Shown in pieces: positions 1 to 7,339 of a stretch of DNA of 41,195 nt; position 1 is the stretch's first letter, and every line of letters begins with the position of its first letter. The DNA comes from Roseococcus sp. (lineage in GTDB: Bacteria; Pseudomonadota; Alphaproteobacteria; Acetobacterales; Acetobacteraceae): NCBI GenBank assembly GCA_026414745.1, contig JAOAIK010000002.1, forward strand, positions 1-41,195, given 5' to 3'. The notes below the pieces were generated by a model. That model was given only the letters and a program-made list of their open reading frames with translations. It was not told where the DNA came from and searched no databases. A program made the position numbers and the translations under genes.

Positions 1-251
1 AGATGGATGGAAAGCGGTGTGACCATCAGCCCCGCGCGCTTCGCGCCGTAGCTGAGCACCAGGAACTCGGGCGTGTTCTCGAGCAGCAGCGCGATGCCCT
101 CGCCCGGCTGCAGCCCGAGCGCGATGAGCCCGTGCGCGGCCTGGTTGGCCCGCGCGTCCAGCTCGCCGAAGGTGAGGATCTCGCCCGTGTCGGGGAAGAT
201 CGCCGCCGGCTTTCCGGGCGTGGCGCGCGCGCGTTCGGCCAGCAGCGGCAT
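1..251 (-). CDS. Acyl-CoA synthetase (AMP-binding), N-terminal part, cut by the window edge
   Basis: The first 83 residues of an AMP-forming acyl-CoA ligase are visible; the rest lies left of position 1. They match the start of the ANL adenylating family: a short N-terminal helix, the segment ILTFGELDARANQAAHGL, then LLLENTPEFLVLSYGAKRAG and VTPLSIHL, which line up with the usual N-terminal lobe and its 'raGl-vtPin-hL' stretch. The enzyme would activate a carboxylic acid to its acyl-AMP and then its CoA thioester in the cytoplasm. The ATG at 251 is preceded by a good purine-rich ribosome site (aaggagagga), which fixes the start. It lies 138 bases downstream of the alkaline-phosphatase-like gene on the same strand, with a strong hairpin between. 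The substrate cannot be judged because the ATP and acid pockets are missing. Confidence 0.85.
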   Translation of the reverse strand, partial: MPLLAERARATPGKPAAIFPDTGEILTFGELDARANQAAHGLIALGLQPGEGIALLLENTPEFLVLSYGAKRAGLMVTPLSIH

Positions 252-361
252 GGGCGTCTCCTCTCCTTCCCCTGCGGGGATGGTTCCGCCCGGCGCCCGC
301 GGCGTCAAGCAAGCAGGGCTTGGCGCGGAGCGGACGCAGCCTTCCGCCTCGGGCCGGATGG

Positions 362-383
362 GGGGGCGGGTCGCCCCGCCCCC
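362..383 (-). terminator. GC-rich hairpin after the alkaline-phosphatase-like gene
   Basis: A perfect 9-bp stem (362-370 with 375-383, ggggg-cggg against cccg-ccccc) closes a four-base loop. It begins seven bases after the stop codon of the minus-strand gene ending at 390. There is no run of T after it, as is common in very GC-rich genomes, so terminator function is inferred from position and stem strength only. Confidence 0.5.
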
Positions 384-389
384 GCGCCG

Positions 390-1700
390 TCAGGCCGCCT
401 CGCGCCCGAAGAGGGTGCGATACATCAGGCGATAGACGTCCACATTGTCCATCAGCCCCGCCTGGCTGATCTGCTCGGCGTTGCGTCCCACCCCGCGCAC
501 CAGGATGCCGCCGTTCACGTCGGTCAGCGTCGCCCAGGCGATGGCGAAGGGATGGCGCACGCCGTTGCGGTCCGGCGCCGAGAGGAAGGCCAGGGTGCCG
601 GCGCCGCGCTGGCCGTCGAGCGGCGCGCCGTTGCGGTCGCGCTCGGGCAGGTTCGCGCCCTCGCGGATCAGCTGCTGGCCGCGGCCCGGGCCGATCACCT
701 GCATGCCGCCCGCGTCGGAGTCGGCGGTGGTGAACATCAGCGTGTTCGGGTTGGCGGCGACGAAGCGGCGGAACACCCCGATCGCCGCGTCCGCCCGCGC
801 GCCCGCCTCGAGGCTGCCGGCCGCGTTGTTCACGTTGCCGAAATTGTCGGTGCCCTCCTCCTCCGCGACGAGCAGGAAGCCCTGCGGCGCGCGGGCGAGG
901 ATGCGCAGCGCCGCCTCGCTCATCTCGGCCAGGGTCGGCGCCGTCGGCACGTAGTTCGGCAGGTTCTGGCGCGCCAGATCCTCCTCCGGACGGTCGTGGA
1001 AGGTGTGGTCGTGCGCGAAGATGCCCCAGAGCCGCTCGGTGTTCGCGGGCACCGCCGCCAGCTCCTCGCGCGTGAAGACGAGGGTGTAGCCGCGGCCGCG
1101 CAGCATCTCGATCAGGTTCAGTCCGTCCTCGCGCGCGCCCTCTCCGAACCGGCCCTGCACGCCGCGCGGCAGATACCAGCGCTCGCCGCCGGCGAGATGC
1201 ACCTGCACGCCGCTCTCGGCGACGAGGCGCGTGATCTCGGCCAGCGAGTTGCGCCGCTCCGTGCTCGCGACGAAGGCCGCCGTGCCGGGCTCATAGGCCG
1301 CGCCGGTGTTGACGAGGCCGACCCAGCGGCCGCGCGCCATCGCCTCGCGCGCGATCGAGCCCTCGAAGCCGGAGAGGCTGCGGATCGGCGTCGCGCCGTC
1401 CATGCCGAAGCTGTCGGCCTGGACGCGCACGCCGAAGGCATGGGTGGTGGCGCCGCCGTGCGAGGTGCCGGTCAGCCCATCCTTCATGTGGCCCGAGTAG
1501 ACGGCGATGTGCGGCAGGCGATCCCACTCGAGGCGCCCGTCCGGGCCCGCCACGACCATGCGCGTGGCGTTCCAATGGTTCACGCCGAAACCGTCGATGT
1601 GGCAGAAGATCACGCTCGCCGGGGCCTCCTGGGCGGCGGCGGGAAGCTGCGTGGCGAGGGCGAGCGCCGAGGTGGCGCCGAAGAGCTGGCGTCGGTTCAT
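390..1700 (-). CDS. Alkaline-phosphatase-fold protein with altered metal site, Tat-type signal
   Basis: 436 residues. The N-terminus NRRQLFGATSALAL with AAAQ-EA after it looks like a twin-arginine export signal with cleavage near residue 24, so the protein should act in the periplasm. The body follows E. coli PhoA by eye: HIDGFG (Asp36, equivalent of D51), TGTSHGGAT (Ser80, the nucleophile), VAEEEGTD (Glu280 and Asp285, equivalents of E322 and D327) and TTADSDAGG (Asp327, equivalent of D369). All three histidine zinc ligands differ: H331 is Asn289, H370 is Ser328 and H412 appears as Asp394. Overall family membership is fairly secure, but ordinary two-zinc phosphomonoesterase activity is doubtful. 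The protein may use other metals, another ester, or be non-catalytic. The gene is divergent from the SDR operon at 1899 and followed by a hairpin. The start ATG was chosen because the signal peptide begins there. Confidence 0.8.
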   Translation of the reverse strand: MNRRQLFGATSALALATQLPAAAQEAPASVIFCHIDGFGVNHWNATRMVVAGPDGRLEWDRLPHIAVYSGHMKDGLTGTSHGGATTHAFGVRVQADSFGMDGATPIRSLSGFEGSIAREAMARGRWVGLVNTGAAYEPGTAAFVASTERRNSLAEITRLVAESGVQVHLAGGERWYLPRGVQGRFGEGAREDGLNLIEMLRGRGYTLVFTREELAAVPANTERLWGIFAHDHTFHDRPEEDLARQNLPNYVPTAPTLAEMSEAALRILARAPQGFLLVAEEEGTDNFGNVNNAAGSLEAGARADAAIGVFRRFVAANPNTLMFTTADSDAGGMQVIGPGRGQQLIREGANLPERDRNGAPLDGQRGAGTLAFLSAPDRNGVRHPFAIAWATLTDVNGGILVRGVGRNAEQISQAGLMDNVDVYRLMYRTLFGREAA

Positions 1701-1898
1701 GGCTGGTCTCCGGGTGGATGACACCGTTCCGTGAGTTAGCGCGCAAGCCGCCCCGGTCCATGGAAGCTTCCGTGACAGGCGTGGCCTCTGGTGCGCGGCC
1801 CCGCCGCGCGACCGAGGGCGAGGCCTCCGCCCGGCCCGTCTTGCGCCGAAGCGGCGCGCGTGGTGCCCTGCGCGCGGAAAAACGCGAGGAGGAAGCGC
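1701..1898. promoter_or_regulatory. Divergent promoter region with a GGAAGCTTCC palindrome
   Basis: This 198-base gap separates the minus-strand phosphatase-like gene from the plus-strand SDR operon and must hold both promoters. It contains a perfect 10-bp palindrome (1762-1771) in a locally AT-richer pocket, a possible operator. A strong ribosome site (gaggaggaa) sits just before the SDR start. No confident -35/-10 pair could be assigned. Confidence 0.4.
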
Positions 1899-2657
1899 AT
1901 GGACGTGAAGGGGGCGGTGGCGATCGTGACGGGCGGGGCCTCGGGGCTCGGCCTCGCCTCCGCGCGGCGGCTCGCCGCTGCCGGGGCCAGGGTGATGATC
2001 GTCGACCTGCCGGGCTCGAACGGGGCGGCGGTGGCGCAGGATCTGGGCGGCGCTTTCGCCGCCGCCGACGTCGCGGAGGAGACGAGCATGCAGGCGGCCG
2101 TCGTCGCCGCCGAGGCGATGGGCCCGGTGCGCGTGCTGGTGCACTGCGCGGGGCGCGGAGGCGCGCTGCGCATCCTCGACAAGGACGGCGTGCCCGGCGC
2201 GCTGGCGCATTTCGAGGCGATCATCCGGGTGAACCTGACCGGCACCTTCAACGCCGTGCGCCTGGCCGCCGCCGCCATGGCGCGGACCGAGCCGGTGGAG
2301 GGCGAGCGCGGCGTGTGCATCCTCACCGCCTCGGTGGCGGGCTATGAGGGGCAGATCGGGCAGATCCCCTACGCCTCCTCGAAGGCCGGCGTGATCGGCT
2401 TCACCCTCTGCGCCGCGCGCGACCTCGCGAGCCGGCTGATCCGCGTCTGCACCATCGCGCCGGGGATCTTCGACACGCCCATGCTCCAGCGCCTCGCGGA
2501 CCCCATCAAGCAGTCGCTGGCGCAGTCGGTGCCGAACCCGCACCGCCTGGGCAACCCGGACGAGTACGCGAAGCTCGCCATGCAGATCGTGGAGAACGGC
2601 TACCTGAATGGCGAGACCATCCGCCTCGACGGCGCGATCCGCATGGCGCCGCGCTGA
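1899..2657 (+). CDS. SDR dehydrogenase, type II 3-hydroxyacyl-CoA dehydrogenase-like
   Basis: 252 residues, the usual size for a classical short-chain dehydrogenase. TGGASGLG near residues 11-18 is the Rossmann cofactor loop, HCAG the NAG-equivalent motif, and SVAGYEGQIGQIPYASSKAG holds the catalytic Ser, Tyr and Lys (YxxxK). An Asp at the end of the second strand (VMIVDLPG) favours NAD over NADP. The phrase GQIGQIPYASSKAG and the C-terminal NPHRLGNPDEYAKL strongly resemble HSD17B10-type 3-hydroxyacyl-CoA dehydrogenases. It would oxidise a secondary alcohol, probably a 3-hydroxyacyl-CoA or related hydroxy compound. The ATG at 1899 has an excellent ribosome site; upstream in-frame codons translate to low-complexity Arg/Pro and were rejected. 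The dehydratase begins one base after its stop, so the two are almost certainly co-transcribed. Confidence 0.88.
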   Translation: MDVKGAVAIVTGGASGLGLASARRLAAAGARVMIVDLPGSNGAAVAQDLGGAFAAADVAEETSMQAAVVAAEAMGPVRVLVHCAGRGGALRILDKDGVPGALAHFEAIIRVNLTGTFNAVRLAAAAMARTEPVEGERGVCILTASVAGYEGQIGQIPYASSKAGVIGFTLCAARDLASRLIRVCTIAPGIFDTPMLQRLADPIKQSLAQSVPNPHRLGNPDEYAKLAMQIVENGYLNGETIRLDGAIRMAPR

Positions 2658-2658
2658 G

Positions 2659-4380
2659 ATGCCGAAGCGCCCGGAGGAGCTGCGCAGCCACCGCTGGTTC
2701 GGCGCGGAGGGCATGCGGGCCTCGAACCACCGCTCCCGCATGCTCCAGCTCGGCCTCGGCCAGGAGGAGTTCCGCGGGCGGCCGGTGATCGGGATCGTCA
2801 ACACCTGGTCCGACCTGATGCACTGCCACGCGCATTTCCGCGAGCGCGCGCAGGACGTGAAGCGCGGCGTCTGGGCGGCGGGGGGCGTGCCGGTCGAGAT
2901 CCCGGCCATGGCGCTGCCCGAGGTGTTCCAGAAACCCTCCACCATGCTCTACCGCAACCTGCTGGCGATGGAGACGGAGGAGATCGCGCGCAGCCTGCCG
3001 CTCGACGGGCTGGTGCTCATGGGCGGCTGCGACAAGACCGGCCCGGCGCTGATCATGGGCGCGATCAGCATGGGGCTGCCGGCCATCTATGTGCCGGCCG
3101 GGCCGATGCTGAGCGGGCGCTGGCGGGGGCGCACGCTCGGCTCGGGCAGCGATGTCTGGAAATACCACGCGGAGCTGCGCGCGGGCACCATCACGCAGCA
3201 GGCGTGGGAGGAGATCGAATCCGGCCTCTCGCGCTCGGCCGGCACCTGCATGACGGCGGGCACGGCCAGCACCATGGCGCTCGCCGCCGAGGCGATGGGG
3301 CTGACGCTGCCCGGCGCCGCCTCCATCCCGGCGGTGGATTCCGCGCATCCGCGCATGGCCGCGGCGGCGGGGCGGCGCATCGTGGCCATGGTGTGGGAGG
3401 ATCTGACGCTCCCGGCCCTGCTCGACCAGCGCAGCCTGGACAACGCCGTGGCCGCGACCATGGCCTTCGGCGGCTCCACCAACGCCATCCCGCACCTCAT
3501 CGCCATCGCCCGCCGCGCCGGGATCGCGATGGACCTCGACCGCTTCGACGCCATCAGCCGGCGCGTGCCGCTCATCGCCAACCTGCGGCCGAACGGGGCG
3601 ACGCATCTGATGGAGGATTTCCACTACGCCGGCGGCAGCCGCGGCTTCCTCGCCACGCTCGCGCCGCATCTCGCCCTCGATGCGCGCACGGTGAGCGGCA
3701 CGCTGGGCGCGCAGCTCGAAGGGGCGGAGGTGTTCGACCGCGACGTGATCCGCCCGCTCGACAACCCGATCTTCCCTGAGGGCGGGGTGGCGGTGCTGCG
3801 CGGCAGCCTCGCGCCCCAGGGTGCGGTGATCAAGCACAGCGCCGCGAGCCCGGGCCTGCTCGTCCACACCGGCCCGGCCCTCGTCTTCGAGGACTACAAC
3901 GACCTCGACGCGCGGCTCGACGATCCCGCCCTGCCGGTGACGCCCGAGAGCGTGCTGGTGCTGCGGCAGGCCGGCCCCGTGGGCGGGCCCGGCTTCCCGG
4001 AATGGGGGATGCTGCCGCTGCCGAAGAAGATCCTGGCGCTCGGCGTGCGCGACATGGTGCGCGTCTCGGATGCGCGCATGTCGGGCACCAGCTACGGCAC
4101 CTGCGTGCTGCATGTGGCGCCGGAGGCGGCGCTGGGCGGGCCGCTCGCCCTGGTGCGCGATGGCGACCTCATCGCGCTCGACGTGCCGAACCGCCGGCTC
4201 GATCTGCTGGTGGAGGAGGCGACGCTCGCCGCGCGCCGCGCCGCCTGGGCGCCGCGCAAGGCGCCGGAGCAGCGCGGCTGGACCGCCCTCTACCAGCGCC
4301 ATGTGCGCCAGGCCGATGCGGGCTGCGACCTCGATGTGCTCGAGCGCGGCGCGCCCTCGCCGGAGCCGGAGATCCACTGA
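2659..4380 (+). CDS. IlvD/Edd-family dehydratase, pentonate (L-arabinonate) type
   Basis: 573 residues, matching sugar-acid dehydratases of the IlvD/Edd family rather than IlvD proper. The three cysteines expected to hold an iron-sulfur cluster are Cys56 (DLMHCHAH), Cys124 (GGCDKTGP) and Cys197 (SAGTCMTAGTAST). Each is three residues earlier than in the characterised Rhizobium L-arabinonate dehydratase as I recall its numbering. The catalytic serine region MSGTSYG is present near residue 477, and the Mg-binding lysine of CDK is kept. It would dehydrate an aldonic acid to a 2-keto-3-deoxy acid in the cytoplasm. It sits one base after the SDR and overlaps the amidase start (TGATG). The family assignment is strong; the exact sugar acid is not readable from sequence. 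Confidence 0.9.
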   Translation: MPKRPEELRSHRWFGAEGMRASNHRSRMLQLGLGQEEFRGRPVIGIVNTWSDLMHCHAHFRERAQDVKRGVWAAGGVPVEIPAMALPEVFQKPSTMLYRNLLAMETEEIARSLPLDGLVLMGGCDKTGPALIMGAISMGLPAIYVPAGPMLSGRWRGRTLGSGSDVWKYHAELRAGTITQQAWEEIESGLSRSAGTCMTAGTASTMALAAEAMGLTLPGAASIPAVDSAHPRMAAAAGRRIVAMVWEDLTLPALLDQRSLDNAVAATMAFGGSTNAIPHLIAIARRAGIAMDLDRFDAISRRVPLIANLRPNGATHLMEDFHYAGGSRGFLATLAPHLALDARTVSGTLGAQLEGAEVFDRDVIRPLDNPIFPEGGVAVLRGSLAPQGAVIKHSAASPGLLVHTGPALVFEDYNDLDARLDDPALPVTPESVLVLRQAGPVGGPGFPEWGMLPLPKKILALGVRDMVRVSDARMSGTSYGTCVLHVAPEAALGGPLALVRDGDLIALDVPNRRLDLLVEEATLAARRAAWAPRKAPEQRGWTALYQRHVRQADAGCDLDVLERGAPSPEPEIH

Positions 4381-5756
4381 TGGGGCGCTACGATCCCCGC
4401 GGCCTTGGCGGCCTCACCTGGCACGACGCCCTTCCGCGCTTCGCCGAGGGCGCCGACACGCCGCGCGCCTATCTGGAACGGTGCCTCGGCGAGATGGCGG
4501 CGCGCGAGGAGGCGATCCGCGCCTTCGTCTGCTTCGACGCCGATCTCGCGCGCGAGGCGGCGGAGGAGAGCACGGCGCGCTGGAAGGCCGGCGCGCCGCT
4601 CTCGCCCCTGGATGGCATGCCCATCGGCATCAAGGACCTGATCGAGACGCGCGACTTCCCGACGCAGATGGGCTGCGCCGCCTATGCGGGGCATTTCCCG
4701 CGCCGGGATTCCGCGCTGGTGCAGGCGCTGAAGCAGGCCGGCGCGATCATCCTGGGCAAGACCGTGACCACCGAGCTCGGCCAGAGCGAGCCGGGCCCCA
4801 CGGTGAACCCCTTCGATCCGGCGCGCACGCCGGGCGGCTCCTCCTCCGGCTCGGCGGCCGCCGTGGCCGCGGGCTTCTGCCCCGCCGCCATCGGCACCCA
4901 GGTGGGCGGCTCCATCATCCGCCCCGCGAGCTATTGCGGGAACATCGCGCTCAAGCCCACCCAGGGCGCGATCCATCGCGGCGAGCGGCAGGGGTCGAGC
5001 CAGTCCACCGCGGGGGTGCATGCGAACAGCCACGAGGACATGTGGTTGGTGGCGATCGAGATCGCGCGGCGCGCGGGCGGCGACCCCGGCGCGCTCGGCC
5101 TTATGGGCCCCCTGGCCCCGCCCCGCCCCGCGCGTCCCGAGCGTCTGGGCGTGTTCCGCACCGAGGGCTGGGCGCTGCTGCGCCCGGCCGAGCAGCAGGC
5201 CTTCGAGGCGCTGCTGGACGCCCTGCGCGGCCTCGGCGTCGAGATCGTCGAGGCGGACCCCTTCCTCGCCTCCTTCGAGGCGCTCTGCGCGCGCGGCAAG
5301 GCGGTGACCAACGCCATCGTCAGCTTCGAGAACCGCTGGTGGATGCTGGAGCTCGAGCGCAACCACCCCGAGGCGCTGAGCGCGCGGGCGAAAGCGCGGC
5401 TTCGCGCCTCGGAGGCGCTCTCGGTGGAGGATGTCCGCGCCGCGCTGGCCGAGCGCGAGGCGATGCGCGCCGCTATGGCGCGGCTCGCGCCGCTCGTCGA
5501 TGCGCTGATCGCCCCCGCCTCTCCCGGCATTGCCCCGCTGTGGGATCCGGCGGCACCCGGCGCGGCGGAGAACCCGCGCCCCACGGGCGACATCGCCTGC
5601 AACGCCGCCACCTCGGCCCTCGGCGTGCCCTGCGTGACGCTGCCCGTGATGGCGGTGGAGGGCATGCCCTTCGCCGCGCAGGTCATCGCGCAGCCGCACC
5701 AGGATGCGCGGGCGACAGCCATCGCCCGCTGGCTGCGCTCAGCCCTTCTCGCCTAG
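4380..5756 (+). CDS. Amidase (amidase-signature family)
   Basis: 458 residues with the full Ser-cisSer-Lys apparatus. The Lys is in MPIGIKDLIE, the cis-Ser in TPGGSSSGSAAAVAAG, and the nucleophile Ser in GTQVGGSIIRPASYCG. There is no signal peptide, so it is cytoplasmic. The protein would hydrolyse an amide to acid plus ammonia. It is too short and too divergent in its C-terminal half to be GatA. The start overlaps the stop of the dehydratase (TGATG at 4378-4382), indicating translational coupling. The combination with an aldonate-type dehydratase and a hydroxyacyl dehydrogenase suggests catabolism of an amide-bearing acid, but that is inference. Its 3' end overlaps the convergent DUF2064 gene by 18 bases. 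Confidence 0.9.
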   Translation: MGRYDPRGLGGLTWHDALPRFAEGADTPRAYLERCLGEMAAREEAIRAFVCFDADLAREAAEESTARWKAGAPLSPLDGMPIGIKDLIETRDFPTQMGCAAYAGHFPRRDSALVQALKQAGAIILGKTVTTELGQSEPGPTVNPFDPARTPGGSSSGSAAAVAAGFCPAAIGTQVGGSIIRPASYCGNIALKPTQGAIHRGERQGSSQSTAGVHANSHEDMWLVAIEIARRAGGDPGALGLMGPLAPPRPARPERLGVFRTEGWALLRPAEQQAFEALLDALRGLGVEIVEADPFLASFEALCARGKAVTNAIVSFENRWWMLELERNHPEALSARAKARLRASEALSVEDVRAALAEREAMRAAMARLAPLVDALIAPASPGIAPLWDPAAPGAAENPRPTGDIACNAATSALGVPCVTLPVMAVEGMPFAAQVIAQPHQDARATAIARWLRSALLA

Positions 5757-6458
5757 CACCCGCCGCGTGGCGTGGGCGGGCCAGGGCGGCAGGGGCGACA
5801 GGCCGGGCGGCGCCAGCCCGCGCAGCGTCAGGCGCAGCAGATCGAGATCCTCCGCCGCATCCACGTCATGCCAGGGCGCGAGCACGGCGAGGCGCAGGCC
5901 CGCGGCCTCGGCCGCGCTCCGGGTGGCGTCCAGCACGGCGGGCGTGCTCCAGGGGATGCCGTCGAGCAGGGCGGGGATCGGCCGCGCCGCCGCCAGCGCG
6001 CAATAGCCGCCGTCGCGCGCGGGGATCAGCGCGGCATCGGCGCCGCGTTCCAGAGCGCTGACCAGCAGCACGAGCAGCGCGCGCGGCAGGCTGGGCGCAT
6101 CGGCGCCGGTCAGCACCGCGCCCTCCGCGCCGAGCGCGAAGAGATGCTCGAACGCCGCGCCCATGCGCGCGCCGAGATCGCCCTCGGGCTGCGCCTGCAT
6201 GGGCCAGCCGGGCAGCAGCGCCGCCAGCTCGGGGCCGGCATCGGCGGGCGCGTGGAAGGCGATGCAGGGCGCGTGCAGCCCATCGGCCGCCGCGCGCAGC
6301 AGCGCCGCGCTGTCCTGCAGGAAGGCGCGCGCGAGCGCGGCCGCCGCCTCCGCGCCGAGCGCCGCGGCGAGCCGCGTCTTGCCCAGGCCCGGGCGCGGCG
6401 CCTTGCACATCAGGCCGAAGCCGAGGCGCATGGCGGGTCGGCTCTCCGCTCCGGTCAT
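5739..6458 (-). CDS. DUF2064 / TIGR04282-type glycosyltransferase-fold protein
   Basis: 239 residues. It shows the signature of the family often called arsenosugar-type or cofactor-like nucleotidyl/glycosyltransferase: KAPRPGLGKTRLAAALG at the N-terminus (a KxRL nucleotide-binding loop), LTGADAPSLP in the middle (the Asp that contacts metal and sugar nucleotide) and ARDGGYCALAA further on. The role in this organism is unknown; members occur in arsenosugar, hopanoid and secondary-metabolite loci. An ATG at 6458 has a plausible ribosome site (gcgagga); the ATG at 6431, right before RLGFGLMCKAP, is an alternative. Upstream in-frame sequence looks non-coding. The gene is divergent from the racemase-like gene and its end overlaps the amidase end. 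Confidence 0.82.
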   Translation of the reverse strand: MTGAESRPAMRLGFGLMCKAPRPGLGKTRLAAALGAEAAAALARAFLQDSAALLRAAADGLHAPCIAFHAPADAGPELAALLPGWPMQAQPEGDLGARMGAAFEHLFALGAEGAVLTGADAPSLPRALLVLLVSALERGADAALIPARDGGYCALAAARPIPALLDGIPWSTPAVLDATRSAAEAAGLRLAVLAPWHDVDAAEDLDLLRLTLRGLAPPGLSPLPPWPAHATRRVLGEKG

Positions 6459-6583
6459 CGTCGGGGTCGTCCTCGCGCCCGCGGGCGGCGCGCCGCCGCC
6501 AGGCGCCCAGTCTTGGGTGACATGACGCACGAACTTAGACAGACTGGCCGCGCCGCGGCCACCGTCGCGGGAGGGATGCTGGG
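6459..6583. promoter_or_regulatory. Divergent intergenic region with two GC palindromes
   Basis: This 125-base gap lies between the DUF2064 and racemase-like genes. It holds a perfect 14-bp palindrome at 6484-6497 (ggcggcg/cgccgcc) and a 15-base near-perfect inverted repeat at 6546-6560 (ggccgcg-c-cgcggcc). Such GC palindromes arise easily by chance at this base composition, so regulatory meaning is only possible. No clear sigma-70 hexamers could be assigned. Confidence 0.25.
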
Positions 6584-7339
6584 ATGGCGCGGATCCTCGT
6601 GGTGAACAGCAACACGACCGAGGGCGTGACCCGGCGCATCGCCGCCGTGGCCGAGGCCGCCGCACCGCCCGGCGCGGCGGTGGAAACCGTGACCGCCCCC
6701 TTCGGCCTGCCGCTCATCGTCACCCGCGCCGACTGGCTGGTGGCCGGCCCCGCCACCCTGGCCGCGCTGCAGGCCGCGCGCGGCCGCTTCGACGCCGCGG
6801 TGGTGGCCTGTTTCGGCGACCCCGGTGTGGACGCGGCGAAGGAGCTGTTCGAGGTGCCCGTGATCGGCATCAGCGAGGCCGCCTTCCACGCCGCCGCCCT
6901 GCTCGGGCGGCGCTTCGGCATCGTGAGCTTCACCGCCGCGCTGCGCCCGATGTTCGAGGAGTGCCTCGAGCGCAGCGGCCTCGCCTCGCGCTGCGCGGGC
7001 TTCCGCATGGGCCCCACCTTCGCCGGCGACCCCGCGCGCGTGGCGGAGGAGCGGCGCGACCTGCTGCGCGACCTCGTGCGGCGTTCGGTCGAAGAGGACG
7101 GGGCGGAGGCGGTGATCCTGGCGGGCGGGCCGCTCGCCGGGCTGGCGGCGGCGCTGCAGCCGGACAGCCCCGTGCCGCTGGTGGACGGCACCGTGGCCGG
7201 CGTGCGCCTGGCCTCTGCGCTGGCCGGCATGGCGCCCGCCCCACGCGCCCCCCGGCCGCGCCCCCTTTCGGGCTACACGCCGGGGCTCGAGGCGCTCTAT
7301 GCAGGGCTTACTCCGTCCCCGGGAAATGCACGGCCCTGA
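6584..7339 (+). CDS. Asp/Glu/hydantoin racemase-family protein lacking the second catalytic Cys
   Basis: 251 residues. The N-terminus ILVVNSNTTEGVTRRIA and the segment VVACFGDPGVDAAKELFEVPVIGISEAA are diagnostic of the hydantoin racemase branch. Cys76 (ACFGDPG) sits where the first catalytic cysteine of hydantoin racemases is. The second catalytic cysteine, normally in a LGCAGM-like motif near residue 181, is replaced: the sequence reads VILAGGPLAG with Gly at 181. Cys127 and Cys137 lie elsewhere and do not align. It could be a one-base enzyme (isomerase, decarboxylase or lyase) or an inactive homologue. An amidase lies just upstream across one gene, echoing the hydantoinase/carbamoylase context of true racemases. 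Its 3' end overlaps the CBS gene by 32 bases. Confidence 0.85.
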   Translation: MARILVVNSNTTEGVTRRIAAVAEAAAPPGAAVETVTAPFGLPLIVTRADWLVAGPATLAALQAARGRFDAAVVACFGDPGVDAAKELFEVPVIGISEAAFHAAALLGRRFGIVSFTAALRPMFEECLERSGLASRCAGFRMGPTFAGDPARVAEERRDLLRDLVRRSVEEDGAEAVILAGGPLAGLAAALQPDSPVPLVDGTVAGVRLASALAGMAPAPRAPRPRPLSGYTPGLEALYAGLTPSPGNARP

